This document shows positions 23,594 to 33,299 of a stretch of 64,000 nt of DNA, piece by piece. Under the pieces are notes generated by a model, which was not told the origin of the DNA, searched no databases, and saw only the letters and a program-made list of their open reading frames with translations. The translations under genes were made by a program, and so were the position numbers. Source of the DNA: Zeus faber (lineage: Eukaryota > Chordata > Actinopteri > Zeiformes > Zeidae); contig OY482865.1 of the NCBI GenBank assembly GCA_960531495.1, positions 16,883,951 through 16,947,950 of the forward strand, read 5' to 3'. Each line of letters begins with the position of its first letter. Position 1 is the first letter of the stretch.

Positions 23594-23626
23594 GGACAGG
23601 TGTGGTTTGAGCAGTCACACCTGTCC
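23594..23626. promoter_or_regulatory. Inverted repeat of T-box/E-box half-sites
   Basis: GGACAGGTGTG at 23594-23604 is repeated as its exact complement CACACCTGTCC at 23616-23626, with an 11-bp spacer. Each arm holds an AGGTGTG T-box half-site overlapping a CAGGTG E-box, so the pair could bind a T-box dimer or bHLH/zinc-finger repressors. This function is inferred from motif identity only. It could equally be a chance hairpin. Confidence 0.4.
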
Positions 23627-23885
23627 TGGGCCTAGATAATTGGGCACCCAGGATCCGAGTTGGTCTAAAGAGCAACAGGTAAAACACCCATCCCCACACA
23701 CACTCCCTTGTCATGACATGTGTCCATCTTATTCCAACTAGCCCGCTCTGTACAATAAATTGGTGTCTACAAACCCTGTCGTCTGTGTCTCTGTGCCGGA
23801 GCTCCCTGAAAACAGCACTTGAGTGTGCGTGCTGGGTGAAACGGCCACTTGTTTGTGTTTCTGGGTTCGTTTCCGCCCGTTGTAG

Positions 23886-24010
23886 TGTGTGTGTGCGTGC
23901 GTGTGTGTGTGTGTGTGCGTGTGTGTGTGTTCAAACTGGGATTTAATTTTCTTTTGTCCGCATCCGTGTGTGGGTCCACTGTGCCGAGTGCATCCCTCTC
24001 TCTCCCTCTC

Positions 24011-24056
<46 letters not shown>

Positions 24057-24258
24057 GCAGCGGTGGGAGTCAAGCGGCAGATCGACTTCAGCAGAAGGAG
24101 CAGACGGCGTCGCCAGCTGAACTGCTTGAGATGTTACCTTCACCATGCACATCTTCCACAGCGGATTACCGACACATCCTGTCCAGGTTCGGTTTGGAGG
24201 CACATGAAGGCACACGCACACACGCACACGCGCACACACACACACACACACACACACG
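23886..24258. repeat. Cluster of microsatellites: GT, CT and AC
   Basis: (GT)n with GC variants at 23886-23930, (CT)n at about 24000-24052, and (AC)n with ACGC variants at 24212-24258. Between the last two, 24060-24186 is non-repetitive and open in more than one frame; see findings for the exon question. Confidence 0.9.
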
Positions 24259-24429
24259 ACACACCTTGATGCTGCCACCACTCCAACAATTTGCATTGTC
24301 ATTGTTGTTGTTCTTCTTTAAATCATCCTTGTTCTTCTTCTTCTTCCTGTCTGGGTGCAGGATGGTGTACTGCGTACTACATATGCATACTAACATCCAT
24401 CATACTTTAGTACGAGTCGAAAGAACAAT

Positions 24430-25215
24430 GGCCTTTCAGACAAAACTATGGGAACACCTGTCAGCGGGTGCATCCTAACCGTCCTATTCTTCAGCCTCTT
24501 TGCATTCATGCCGTGTTTGAGATCTTGTCCACAACGATACTCAAGTCTGGGGGCTGTTATGGCCCTCCCAAAACCTTCGCCCCTCTTTCACGGAGGTACT
24601 TTGTGGTTGCTTTCGAGGTTGGCTCAGTGTCATTGTCTTGCTGGAATACCCGACCTCTCTCCAACTTCCACGTCTTGACAGACTGTCGAACCCGTTCCTC
24701 TAGAATCTCCTGATATTTGATGGAACACATTCTTCCTTCTACCCCGACAATTTTCCCTGTGCCCCCAGCTGCCGCACTCCCCAAAGTGTCATGGATCCAT
24801 CCCTGCGCTTTACAACTGGCAAGTTGTTGACGGCAGCTAAAGTACGTTGCGTTGTCCTATAAACGATGCTTTTTTGCACCGATGTGTGGGCTGAGCATTT
24901 CCCACCAGGTTTTGGGATAGTTTACCTGGGATCTTTCTTGGTCTTCAAGACCTTGGCTCGTCCGTCTCACGCTTACTCTTACCCTCACTTGTGATAATGA
25001 CCCCACGATAGCCAAATTCCTCCGTTTGGTTCAGCTGCTCTCTCCCCACCACCTTTGCAGCCTTCTCTTTGTTAGTGGAGGTGACCTTTCCTGACTCGGA
25101 CGTCCTTGGACAACTCTTGACACAAGCCCTTGGTTGTTAACTCCAGGGAGCACAGCCACGGCAGTCTGATATTCTGGAAGGCATGAAGTGACCTCAGAGT
25201 AAATAGTTCAACCCT
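24430..25215 (-). mobile_element. Decayed Tc1-like transposon, minus strand
   Basis: On the minus strand the sequence near 24784-24557 encodes phrases typical of Tc1 transposases: TGKIVGVEGRMCSIKYQEIL and RVFQQDNDTEPTSKATTKYL, the latter around the second catalytic Asp. Further upstream (24800-24900) the text reads like the central domain with frameshifts (RRDGSMTLWG). The low-coordinate end carries GTGTTCCCATAGTTTTGTC on the minus strand, close to the common Tc1 terminal repeat. The DLNPIE region is corrupted. Neither end can be defined with certainty. Confidence 0.75.
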
Positions 25216-25732
25216 GGTATGACCAGAATAATCTTGCTTCAGTCAGGTCGGCTTCCTTAGATATTCATTATACATCCATTGTTCATTTTTGCATTCCACT
25301 GTGCGTTTCACACATCCTGTGATGTCTTAATGAGGTTTCGTGAAAGAAGAAATGCATTTTTCCGACAACAAGCAAAACAAAAATGCTTCCCCGGCATTGT
25401 TTTAAACCCTGGCCTAAATCAGTGGCTCCTTCCAGGGACGCCAGCCACATTTGCTGAGGGCTTTGTTCGCTCGCTCGCACGCTTGGATCTGCGTTTTCCA
25501 GCATCAAAAACACGAAATGGATTTTTATTCTCATAACCCGGCGTCGCCGAAAAAATACCAAGCACAAGCACGAAAAAAGCCGCGGTCTCGTCATGTCACA
25601 GTCTCCCGATAAGGTAACGGTCACGGCAAGCGCCCCGTGAGGCGGAGGCTTCGTTTTGGTGTTTTATCTTGTTTTGTTTTGTTTTTATCGGTGGAAAACA
25701 AACTTGGCAGAGCCCTCGGAGGCCTAACCGTC

Positions 25733-25736
25733 CACA

Positions 25737-25778
<42 letters not shown>

Positions 25779-25941
25779 CACGCACACACACACGCACACA
25801 CACAGTGCAGCTCATTGATAATGGCTTCTGTCCTTGTCACCCAGGACTGATGTCTCTCTGTCAGCTCGCAGGCAGACCCTTTCCTCATTCCACTCTATTG
25901 TTTTCCCTCTCCTCTGTAGCAGACACATTGCACATCCACTC

Positions 25942-25995
<54 letters not shown>

Positions 25996-26195
25996 TTCCT
26001 TTCCGCCCTGACCCCAGCTCTTCCATCCTCCTCCGCCAAAGTGCTTGCGGTGGTGGGGGGAGGAGCGCAGGACTCACGGCGGTGAAGTTTTGTGCTCGGT
26101 CGCGGGGGTCGTGGTGCACGTTCAAGTTGTCACTCCCTCTTGTAGGTCCCACGTTTCTATCTTTCTTTCTTTCTTTCTTTCGTTCTTTCTTTCCT
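25733..26195. repeat. Microsatellites: (AC)n, (CT)n, (TTTC)n
   Basis: (AC)n at 25733-25803, (CT)n at about 25948-25994 and (TTTC)n at about 26157-26195, separated by short unique spacers. Open frames here are repeat artefacts. Confidence 0.93.
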
Positions 26196-26300
26196 TCTTC
26201 TTCTTTAATTAGGTTCCCACAAGTCCTGTGTCTTTTCTTACGAGACCGTGACATCCTTTGATGGCGAGTCACAGTCATGGTGGTGTCCCGGCGTTGACAC

Positions 26301-26310
26301 GTGCTCTCTC

Positions 26311-26370
<60 letters not shown>

Positions 26371-26483
26371 GCTCTCTCGCTCTCTCCCTCTCCCGCTCTC
26401 TCTTTCTCTCTCTCCTGCTCTCTCGCTCTCTCTGTCCTCCTTCTCTCTCTCCCTCTCCCGCTCTCTCTCTCTCGCCCACTCCC

Positions 26484-26521
<38 letters not shown>

Positions 26522-26942
26522 CGGCTCTCTCGCCCTCTCTGTCCTCCTTCTCTCTCTCACTCTCCCGCTCTCTCGCTCTCTCTGTCCCCCTTCTCTCTTT
26601 CTCTCCCGCTCCCTCTCTCTCTCCCGCTCTCTCTCTCTCCCGCTCTCTCGCTCTCTCTGTCCTCCTTCTCTCCCTCTCCCGCTCTCTCTTTCTCCCTCTC
26701 CTGCTCTCTCGCTCTCTCGGTCCCCCTTCTCTCTCTCCCTCCCGCTCTCTCTCTCTCCCATTCCCTCTCTCTCTCCCTCTCTCTCTCTCCCGCTCTCTCT
26801 CTCTCTCTCTCTCTCTCCGGCTCTCTCGCTCTCTCTGTCCTCCTTCTCTCTCTCCCTCTCCCGCTCTCTCTCTCTCCCTCTCCCGCTCTCCCGCTCTCTC
26901 TCCCGCTTCCTCTCTGTCTCCCTCTCTCTCTCTCCCGCTCCC

Positions 26943-26994
<52 letters not shown>

Positions 26995-27144
26995 GCTCTC
27001 TCGCTCTCTCTGTCCTCCTTCTCTCTCTCCCTCTCCCGCTCTCTATCTCTCCCTCTCCCGCTCTCTCGCTCTCTCTGTCCCCCTTCTCTCTCTCCCTCCC
27101 GCGCTCTCTCCTGCTCCCTCTCTCTCTCCCTCTCTCTCTCTCCC
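26301..27144. repeat. CT-rich polypyrimidine tract of about 840 bp
   Basis: Nearly pure pyrimidine on the plus strand, built from CT runs broken by CCGGCTCTCTCGC and CTGTCCTCCTTC phrases. The GTCC(T/C)CC phrase recurs eight times (near 26434, 26541, 26584, 26659, 26720, 26837, 27012 and 27077) at irregular spacing, so it behaves as a complex minisatellite rather than a simple CT array. Long open frames on both strands (289-322 codons plus, 273 codons minus) are low-complexity artefacts. Such mirror-like tracts can form triple-stranded DNA. Confidence 0.9.
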
Positions 27145-27402
27145 GACCTGCGCTTCCAGTCTGTTTTTAACGTGTAGGACTCTGTTAGTGAACCAAGTGT
27201 GTTTGTTGTATTGTCTGAAACTGTGAACTAGAGAAAATGTTAAAATAAAGATGCTTTAAAAATCAATCTCTCTCTCTCCCGACCTGTGCTTCCAGTCTGT
27301 TTTTAACGTGTAGGACTGTGTCATTGAACAAAGTGTGTTTGTTGTATTGTCTGCAACTGTGAACTAGAGAAAATGTTAAAATAAAGATGCTTTAAAAATC
27401 AA
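27145..27402 (+). repeat. Two tandem 121-bp units ending in an AATAAA-type signal
   Basis: Units at 27145-27265 and 27281-27402 are nearly identical (about six differences by eye) and separated by a CT run. Each starts GACCTG(C/T)GCTTCCAGTC and ends in AATAAAGATGCTTTAAAAATC. A partial third copy lies inverted at 28047-28087. The AATAAA near the end suggests a retroposed 3' end that was duplicated together with the flanking CT repeat. I do not recognise the source. Confidence 0.85.
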
Positions 27403-27414
27403 ATCTCTCCCGCT

Positions 27415-27446
<32 letters not shown>

Positions 27447-28046
27447 TGCTCTCTCAGGCATTACGATATTACACCACCCGCATCCATGACGGAGGAGGTT
27501 TTTTTTTTGTTTTGTTTTTTCTGTTCTCCAAACCCCTTGTATCAACAGCTCTTATTTTCTAATTAACGCATTGTGACAATGAAGGCAGCACAAAATGGAG
27601 AGGACCGTAGAGAAGCTAACGGCCATTTCCCACTCATTGTCCTTCCTCTTGACCCTTGAAACATCATATTGCTGCAAGGGATTAGTCATCCTGAGAAAAA
27701 AAAAATTAAAAAAAAAAAGTCGCTATTCTGCCAGGTAGCACAACGGGCTCCGCTCTCGTAAAAAATAAAAAAATAAAAAATAAAAAGAAATGTTATCCCA
27801 AATCCAGATGGCAAAAGTTTGTTTTTGGGAAGGAAAAATGCTTACTCTCAAGGTCATCGCCGGGCGGTGGCTGCGCCTGGCTGTCGGGGAGGGAAGATAA
27901 AAATGTCAAAGCCGGTGTAAATAATATTAAGTTGGGCCAAATCGAAGGAGAAAAAGCGACTCCGAGATTTTAATCTCTCGCTCGCCACAATCCTTTTTAT
28001 TCGAGAGAGAGGGCGAGAGACAGAGAGAGAGAGATTTCTTTTTTTT
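27403..28046. other. No gene recognised; short CT and A-rich runs
   Basis: CT run at about 27418-27447, poly-A/AAAAT runs at 27692-27785 and GA run at 28005-28035. The segment 27840-27990 is unique and non-repetitive. Confidence 0.5.
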
Positions 28047-28103
28047 GATTTTTAAAGCATCTTTATTTCAACATTTTCTCTAGTTCAGAGAAAGAGGGAC
28101 AGG

Positions 28104-28134
<31 letters not shown>
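28047..28134 (-). repeat. Inverted partial copy of the 121-bp unit plus (GA)n
   Basis: 28047-28087 is the reverse complement of the last ~41 bp of the units at 27145-27402 with few differences, and it is again attached to a GA/CT run (28105-28134). The association of this 3' end with CT repeats in both orientations is notable. Confidence 0.8.
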
Positions 28135-28510
28135 GCTGTGATGTCGCTGCTGAAAGGCCGGGCCCTCGGCAGCTTCGTCTCGGGGCCCCAGCTTTGAGTT
28201 GAAAGGACAAATGAGCAAATGCAAAACGGGAGCTGGGAGCGGTTGGAGGTACAGCGCAAGGTGAAAAGGCAAACGATTTTAGTGTGTTTTGGTCGTTGTC
28301 GTTGTTTTTACACTGCAAAAAAATGAAATTGATGTTAACAACAGCTGCTGAACTGCTCATTTAGCTTTTTTTCAACGGATTAATTTAATTACATTCATAC
28401 AATGATAGCAGCCTTTCTAGGCATTTTACCTTATTTTCAGAATACTATGTCTACAAATAGGACAGTTTCATGAGACTGGGAGATAAGGGATTCATTTTTC
28501 TCTCATCTGA

Positions 28511-29207
28511 AGACCGATCACCCACAACATTAAAACAACCACTAATAACCACTAATATTGTGTAGCTCCCGCTGGTGCGGCCTAAACAGCTCTGACCCGT
28601 GGAGGCATGGACTCCACCAGACCTCTGAAGGTGTCCTGTGGTTTCTGGCACCAAGACGTAAGCAGCAGATCCTTTAAGTCCTCTAAGTTGTGAGGTGGGT
28701 CCCCCATGGATCAGACTTGTTTTTCCAGCACATCCCACAGATGCTCGATCGGATCGGACCCTAACCCCGACCATCCACATGATGTAGAAGAAAACGTCAT
28801 TCATCAGACCAGGCCACCTTCTAACATTGCTCCATGATCGAGTTCTGACGCTCTCGTGCCCACTGTAGGTGCTTTCGGTGGTGGACAGGGAGCAACATGT
28901 GCACTCTGACCGGTCTGCGGCTACGCAGCCCCATACGCAGCAAGCTGTGATGCACTGTGTGTTCTGACACCTTTCTATCATAGCAGCATTAACTTTTTCA
29001 GTAATCTGTGCTAAAGTTGCTCTTCTGTGGGATTGGACCAGACGAGCTAGAATTTGTTCCCCACGCACATCGATGAGCACATGGGCGCCCATGACCCTGT
29101 CGCCGGTTCACCGGTTGTCCTTCCTTGGACCACTTTTGGTAGGTACTAACCACTGTACCAGGATGACCCCACAAGACCTGTCGTTTTGGAGATCCTCTGA
29201 CCCAGTT
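28511..29207 (-). mobile_element. Internally deleted Tc1-like transposon, minus strand
   Basis: The low-coordinate end AAGACCGATCACCCACAAC resembles the terminal repeat of a very common fish Tc1-like family. Minus-strand coding shows the N-terminal DNA-binding part (LIDVRGEQILARLVQSHRRA at about 29070-29010) and then the region around the first catalytic Asp. It jumps directly into the sequence after the catalytic Glu (CLWDVLEKQ-type text in a shifted frame, then QDTFRGLVESMP). About half of the transposase, including the second Asp, is missing. At the high-coordinate side the element stops at a (TTTC)n microsatellite, so its other terminal repeat is lost. Confidence 0.8.
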
Positions 29208-29245
29208 CTTTCTTTCTTTCTTTCTTTCTTTATTTCTTTCTTTCT
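29208..29245. repeat. (TTTC)n microsatellite
   Basis: Tetranucleotide run that abuts the truncated end of the Tc1-like element at 28511-29207. Confidence 0.9.
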
Positions 29246-30858
29246 GTTTGTCCGTTTTCTACTTTTTGAGATTAACTTTTTACAGTGTAAAGTGGATGTA
29301 AATGTTAATGTTCATGTTCCCACCCTAGCTTTTTGCTTGATTCAAGAATTATATTTATTTATCCATTTATGTGTGTATTTATCTATGTATATGTATGTAT
29401 ATCCATTCCTTTATTTATGTGTTTGCTTTCTTCTCTGCTTTTTTATTTATCCGTTTATTAATTTGTTTGTCACTTTGTTTTCCTTGCTGACGATCACTTT
29501 TCGCAGCACATGGTGGACCTCCACAGCGGATGACGTGCTGCTCCTGACGTTGTGTTGTTGTCGCATCCTGTTTGAAGATGTACAGGACGTACCTATATGC
29601 AGGAGCATAAAAGAGGGGAGAGAGTCAGCCGCGGTCCTGTCAGAGATTGCGATGATGGAGCGGAAGGCGCGGCGGGGCGGTCGGGGGGCTGGGTTGGGGG
29701 GGGACAGAGAAAACAGACTTGGTGAGCAGCTGGAGCCCTGGGGAGGGGAGAAATTACAACTTGCACCCTCATAAACAAAATATGAACTACCTGCCTGGCC
29801 AGATGCCCCGTAGCGCATCAGCAATGCAAATGGTGTGCTTCAGCTTTTTTTATCCTCTTGATGGAGGACTAGTGATACCCTGAAGTGAAGCCCCCATCAC
29901 TCTTCCGTGATTGGATTACGCAAGGCGGCGGGGATCAGGTATGCTAATGTATGCATATGAGTGCAGGTAGAGGCTGGCGTCGTGATGTCCTGCAGCACCT
30001 GCATCCCGGTGGATTCGCGGGAGTCTGCCGTGACTACTCTCTCTCTCTCGAGTTGAGAATGGCGGGGGGGGCATGCTGCTGGAACCCTGGTGCAAAGACC
30101 ACCTTAGACTCTGCTGATTTGGACTTATAATACTTGACCTTATAAATAATCCATGGGCCCCATGAGTTCCGGGCTTGACCCCAACGCACAGAAACCTCCA
30201 ACGAGGTTGAAACCTTTCAAGACCGCTGGCACGGGCTTCACATTGTGCAGGCCATATAGCTTAGGAGTTTGGCAGTTTTTCTTGACACCTCCTGCCCTCC
30301 TGCTGTTCAAGTTCTTGTCCTACTCTAATTTGAGTTCTCTCTTGTCTGTCTGATGTCAAGGTCTTCACGGGTCTACTGAAACCCGACTGCCCAGGCCCAA
30401 CCTGGGACCCTGTTATCATAGGTATTACCATGGATATTGCGGGGGTCGGGTCACATTCTATTGCGGCATGTTCCAGGTCTTGGTCTGGGTCAGTTCTGTA
30501 ATATCTCGGGGAAGAAATGGTCTGTGTATCGGTTCAAACTAGACTTTGGGACGCATCTCCCGCGTTCAACAGGGTTTGGGTCAAAACTTTGGGAACTGTG
30601 AGGGCCTCTAATCTGAGGCCTCCTTGGCCTCTTCCTGGCTCTCCAACCGGATCTGACCCTGACGCACCTCAGCACCAGCTCACAGGCACACGGAGAAGAG
30701 AGGAGACGGCGGAAGAAGAAAATAGAAGAGGAGGAGGAGGAGGTGTAAGTGGGGGGTGGGGTGGCACCCATCTCTTCCAGCGGCAAACAGAAGATCAGTG
30801 GTGTTTTTCAGCTTTCATCTCGCAACTCAAGTGATCTGCCACCTGGCCTCCATACATG
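29246..30858. other. No gene recognised
   Basis: A T-rich segment with TTTATTTAT phrases at 29330-29470 is followed by unique sequence. A (GAG)n run lies at about 30730-30745. The plus frame 29073-29774 and minus frame 29447-29824 overlap each other and have no recognisable domain. Confidence 0.45.
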
Positions 30859-31003
30859 CACGCACGCATGCACGCATGCACGCACGCACGAACGCACACA
30901 CACACACACACACACACATACACGCCAAAGTGCTCTCATTCTCTCTTTAATTCTCTCTAAAATCTGAGCAAGGTGAATATACAGTATATACTATATAATT
31001 ACA

Positions 31004-31048
<45 letters not shown>

Positions 31049-31049
31049 T
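30859..31049. repeat. (GCAC/GCATGCAC)n, (AC)n and (TA)n microsatellites
   Basis: Impure GCAC-type repeats at 30859-30896, AC at 30897-30920 and TA at about 31008-31046 running into GATA units. Confidence 0.9.
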
Positions 31050-31410
31050 AGATATGATTTATATACGGTATACCAAAAATCTTCATCACAGTTGTTATGA
31101 AAAAGACACATGTCAGCCATGTGACATGTGAGCCACCGCAGACTTTAGGTACATTTTATGGATTTCCACTTGACTTTTTTTTTGCATCGTTCGAAAGTGA
31201 GGAATCAGAGCTTCCAAACAAGGTGTCTCTTGTGCAAATCAAGCAAATATTTTCAAAAGTATGAGTTGTTAATGATAAGGGTGTGGCAAACAGTGGTTCA
31301 CCTTCAAAGTCCCCCCCCCCCGCCCCACTTGGATTCAATCAGCCAGCTCCCAGAATGCACATGGTTTGGAGGACCAACAGAGCCGCATGATTACTTGTCA
31401 CTTGGCCACT

Positions 31411-31479
31411 TGACACCCTGCTGAATGGGGATGTGACACCCTGCTGAATGGGGAAGTGACACCCTGCTGGATGGGGCAA
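31411..31479. repeat. Three tandem 23-bp units
   Basis: TGACACCCTGCTGAATGGGG plus three variable bases, repeated at 31411, 31434 and 31457. The third unit differs by one base in the core. It is a short minisatellite and I see no coding meaning. Confidence 0.9.
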
Positions 31480-31666
31480 TCTCGGCATTGCTCTTGTCTT
31501 TTGAGGGAAGGTTGAACAGCGTCATCGACACACAACATCTTTTGTTTTAAAAAAGCTTATATTTTACAGTAAGAATAAATAAATATTATAAAATTATTTA
31601 GGAGTTTTAAAGTGCGGACAACACAACAAAATGTAGTGTCTATCAATAATATGAGTCTGTGTATAT

Positions 31667-32646
31667 CAGGGGTGCCCACACTTTTTCGGCTTGCAAGCTA
31701 CTTTTAAAATGACCAGGTCAAAATGATCTACCTGCATTAAAAAATGCTAAATATATTTATTTATATATTTACTGAGTATACTTTATATAAACAATATATT
31801 TTGACATACCTTGCATCACTGCATGAACCGTTAAAGCACAATACAATTAAATACATTTTTGGTCAATACCTTACTCTGGTGACTTGCACTGAATGGAGTC
31901 GGCCAGGGTTGGATAGTCCGTAGACAGTAGCTGCTGGTAGCCAGCCTCAAGCAGGCTTCCAAATGATCATTAGTCAAGGTGGAATGGTATTTGGACTAAA
32001 TAATATTCATGTGGGAAAAGGCTGACTCGCATAAATAAGTAGAGCCGAATAATGCAGTCAAGGAGGTAACATGTTCCTCATGTTTGGGTACTTTTCCTCT
32101 GTGAGTAAGTTCCAAAACTGTCCATGAGCCCTGGACTTCAGCTAAATGTCTCAGCCTGTGGTGTCAACATCTCACCCTCCACTGCAAACCAGTTCAGGTG
32201 AAACAGCGTTGCAATTTTTGATGCAAGTTTATCAACCTCAACATCTTTCCTAAATGGGGAGCACATAAATGCAGCGATTGGCTCCAGTAAAGCAAAGTCC
32301 TGAAACCGTTTCTCTGACAGACTCAATCTGCTCTGTGTAGTGTGCACTGTCAAGTTGCGCACATGCCTTTCCTTGGGTCTCCAGCTCTGATGCGAGGTTT
32401 TGAAATTTCCGCCAATCATTGCGCTTCAGCTTTGAGGACAGGAGCTACATTTTTCATTTGAAAGCATTAACTGAACTGATCAGGTTGACCACGGTTTTGT
32501 CTTTTCCTTGCAGCTCTAAATTAAGCTCATTTAACATGTTGGTCAGATTGGTTACATTTTTTTTTTTTTTTTGAATGGCACGTGATCTACCCGCACTACC
32601 TCTGCGAACTACTGGTTGATCGCGATCGACGTATTGGGCACCCTTG
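31667..32646 (-). mobile_element. hAT transposon with perfect 8-bp target duplication
   Basis: The ends CAGGGGTGCCCACA (31667 on) and, on the other strand, CAAGGGTGCCCAATA (from 32646) form hAT-type inverted repeats. The identical octamer GTGTATAT flanks both sides (31659-31666 and 32647-32654), the expected hAT target duplication. The 980-bp body holds only the C-terminal part of a transposase on the minus strand, so the copy is an internally deleted, non-autonomous derivative. Both ends and the duplication are intact, so the copy inserted in this form or was deleted later without losing its ends. Confidence 0.93.
31880..32600 (-). pseudogene. C-terminal remnant of a hAT (Charlie/GTF2IRD2-like) transposase
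   Basis: Minus-strand reading gives LNELNLELQGKDKTVVNLIS near 32550, then a frame with FQDFALLEPIAAFMCSPF and VDKLASKIATLFHLN (32419-32138). After a frameshift come CESAFSHMNII and STLTNDHLEACLRLA near 32040-31960. The last is the hAT dimerisation motif that ends these proteins. Such LQGK and CESAFS motifs are shared by hAT transposases and by their domesticated relatives (GTF2IRD2, ZBED and FAM200-type proteins). The DNA-binding BED finger and most of the catalytic domain are missing. Frameshifts show it is not translated as a unit. Confidence 0.85.
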
Positions 32647-32837
32647 GTGTATATCAACCTCAGTGTGTCATTTAATATATAAATGTGCGTATGCCAAATG
32701 TCTTGGAGTTCTTGGAGTTATTATGTGGGCTAACCCCAACCCTACCCCAGCTACACTCTTCAAGCCTGTTTGGCCATTTTCTTTTCGCCCCTGTCTGTAT
32801 TTGCAGGTAAACTTGAGAATTTTGTGCATTACTACTT

Positions 32838-33221
32838 ATTCATAATCTGCATCACCAACCTCTACGGACTTCATCACGTCATCAACTTCTTCCATTGTAA
32901 CAACAACGCGCATCGTTGGTCTCCTCCGGTGGTTCTTGATAATATTCTGTTTCATCGTTCAGGTTGAAATCCGCTGTTTGAAATGTTCTCAAAGTTCGGG
33001 ATAACGGCGGTATCAGATTCAGCATCGCTGTCATTCTCGGCATCACTGTCGGAGCACTGACTATCATCACTGAAAATGAAGTTCAATACGGGCTGCTTAC
33101 ACTGACTTGGATCTATCTCACTGGTCAGATTAAGGTCTGCAATATGATTTAGATACACCACCTGGTTCTTGTTAACCATAAAAACACAGAGATGAAAGTT
33201 TTCACCATCAAGTGAAACCAA
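32838..33221 (-). CDS. Unrecognised acidic coding-like stretch, minus strand
   Basis: An 89-codon open frame starts at an ATG at 33221 (MVSLDGENFHLCVFMVN) and ends at 32952. Its middle is strongly acidic (SDDSQCSDSDAENDSDAESD). In a shifted frame the sequence further on still reads like acidic coding text (DETEYYQEPPEETND, then MEEVDDVMKSVEVGDADYE and a stop at 32838-32840). This suggests a once-longer acidic protein with a frameshift, or an exon boundary. I do not recognise a family. Acidic N-termini occur in several DNA transposases, so a domesticated or decayed transposon origin is possible. It lies directly beside the ETS/CRE-type motif pair at 33248. Confidence 0.35.
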
Positions 33222-33239
33222 AGGATCCTCGTCTTGTTT

Positions 33240-33298
33240 ACGGAAGTGACGTCCGCATTACTTCTTCATTGGTATACGTTGGTATACGTTGGTATACG
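33240..33298. promoter_or_regulatory. Candidate ETS/CRE promoter and 3 x 10-bp tandem repeat
   Basis: ACGGAAGTGACGTC near 33240-33253 combines an ETS core (CGGAAGT) with a CRE half-palindrome (TGACGTC), a pairing found in many compact vertebrate promoters. Sixteen bases later TTGGTATACG is repeated three times (33269-33298), each with a GTATAC palindrome. The acidic minus-strand frame starts 19 bp to the left. A good splice donor (CTCG followed by GTGAGTGA) lies to the right near 33474. A bidirectional promoter is an inference. Confidence 0.35.
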
Positions 33299-33299
33299 C

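Noticed and set aside
26248-27226. Frames of 289-322 codons (Ser/Leu/Pro) and a 273-codon Arg/Glu frame on the other strand
   Set aside because: The CT-rich tract is open in all frames on both strands because it lacks the bases needed for stops; no protein character beyond composition.
28451-29092. 213-codon minus-strand frame as an intact gene
   Set aside because: It starts in the Tc1 DNA-binding domain, crosses the internal deletion and then reads the transposase C-terminus out of frame; it is a fused artefact of a broken transposon.
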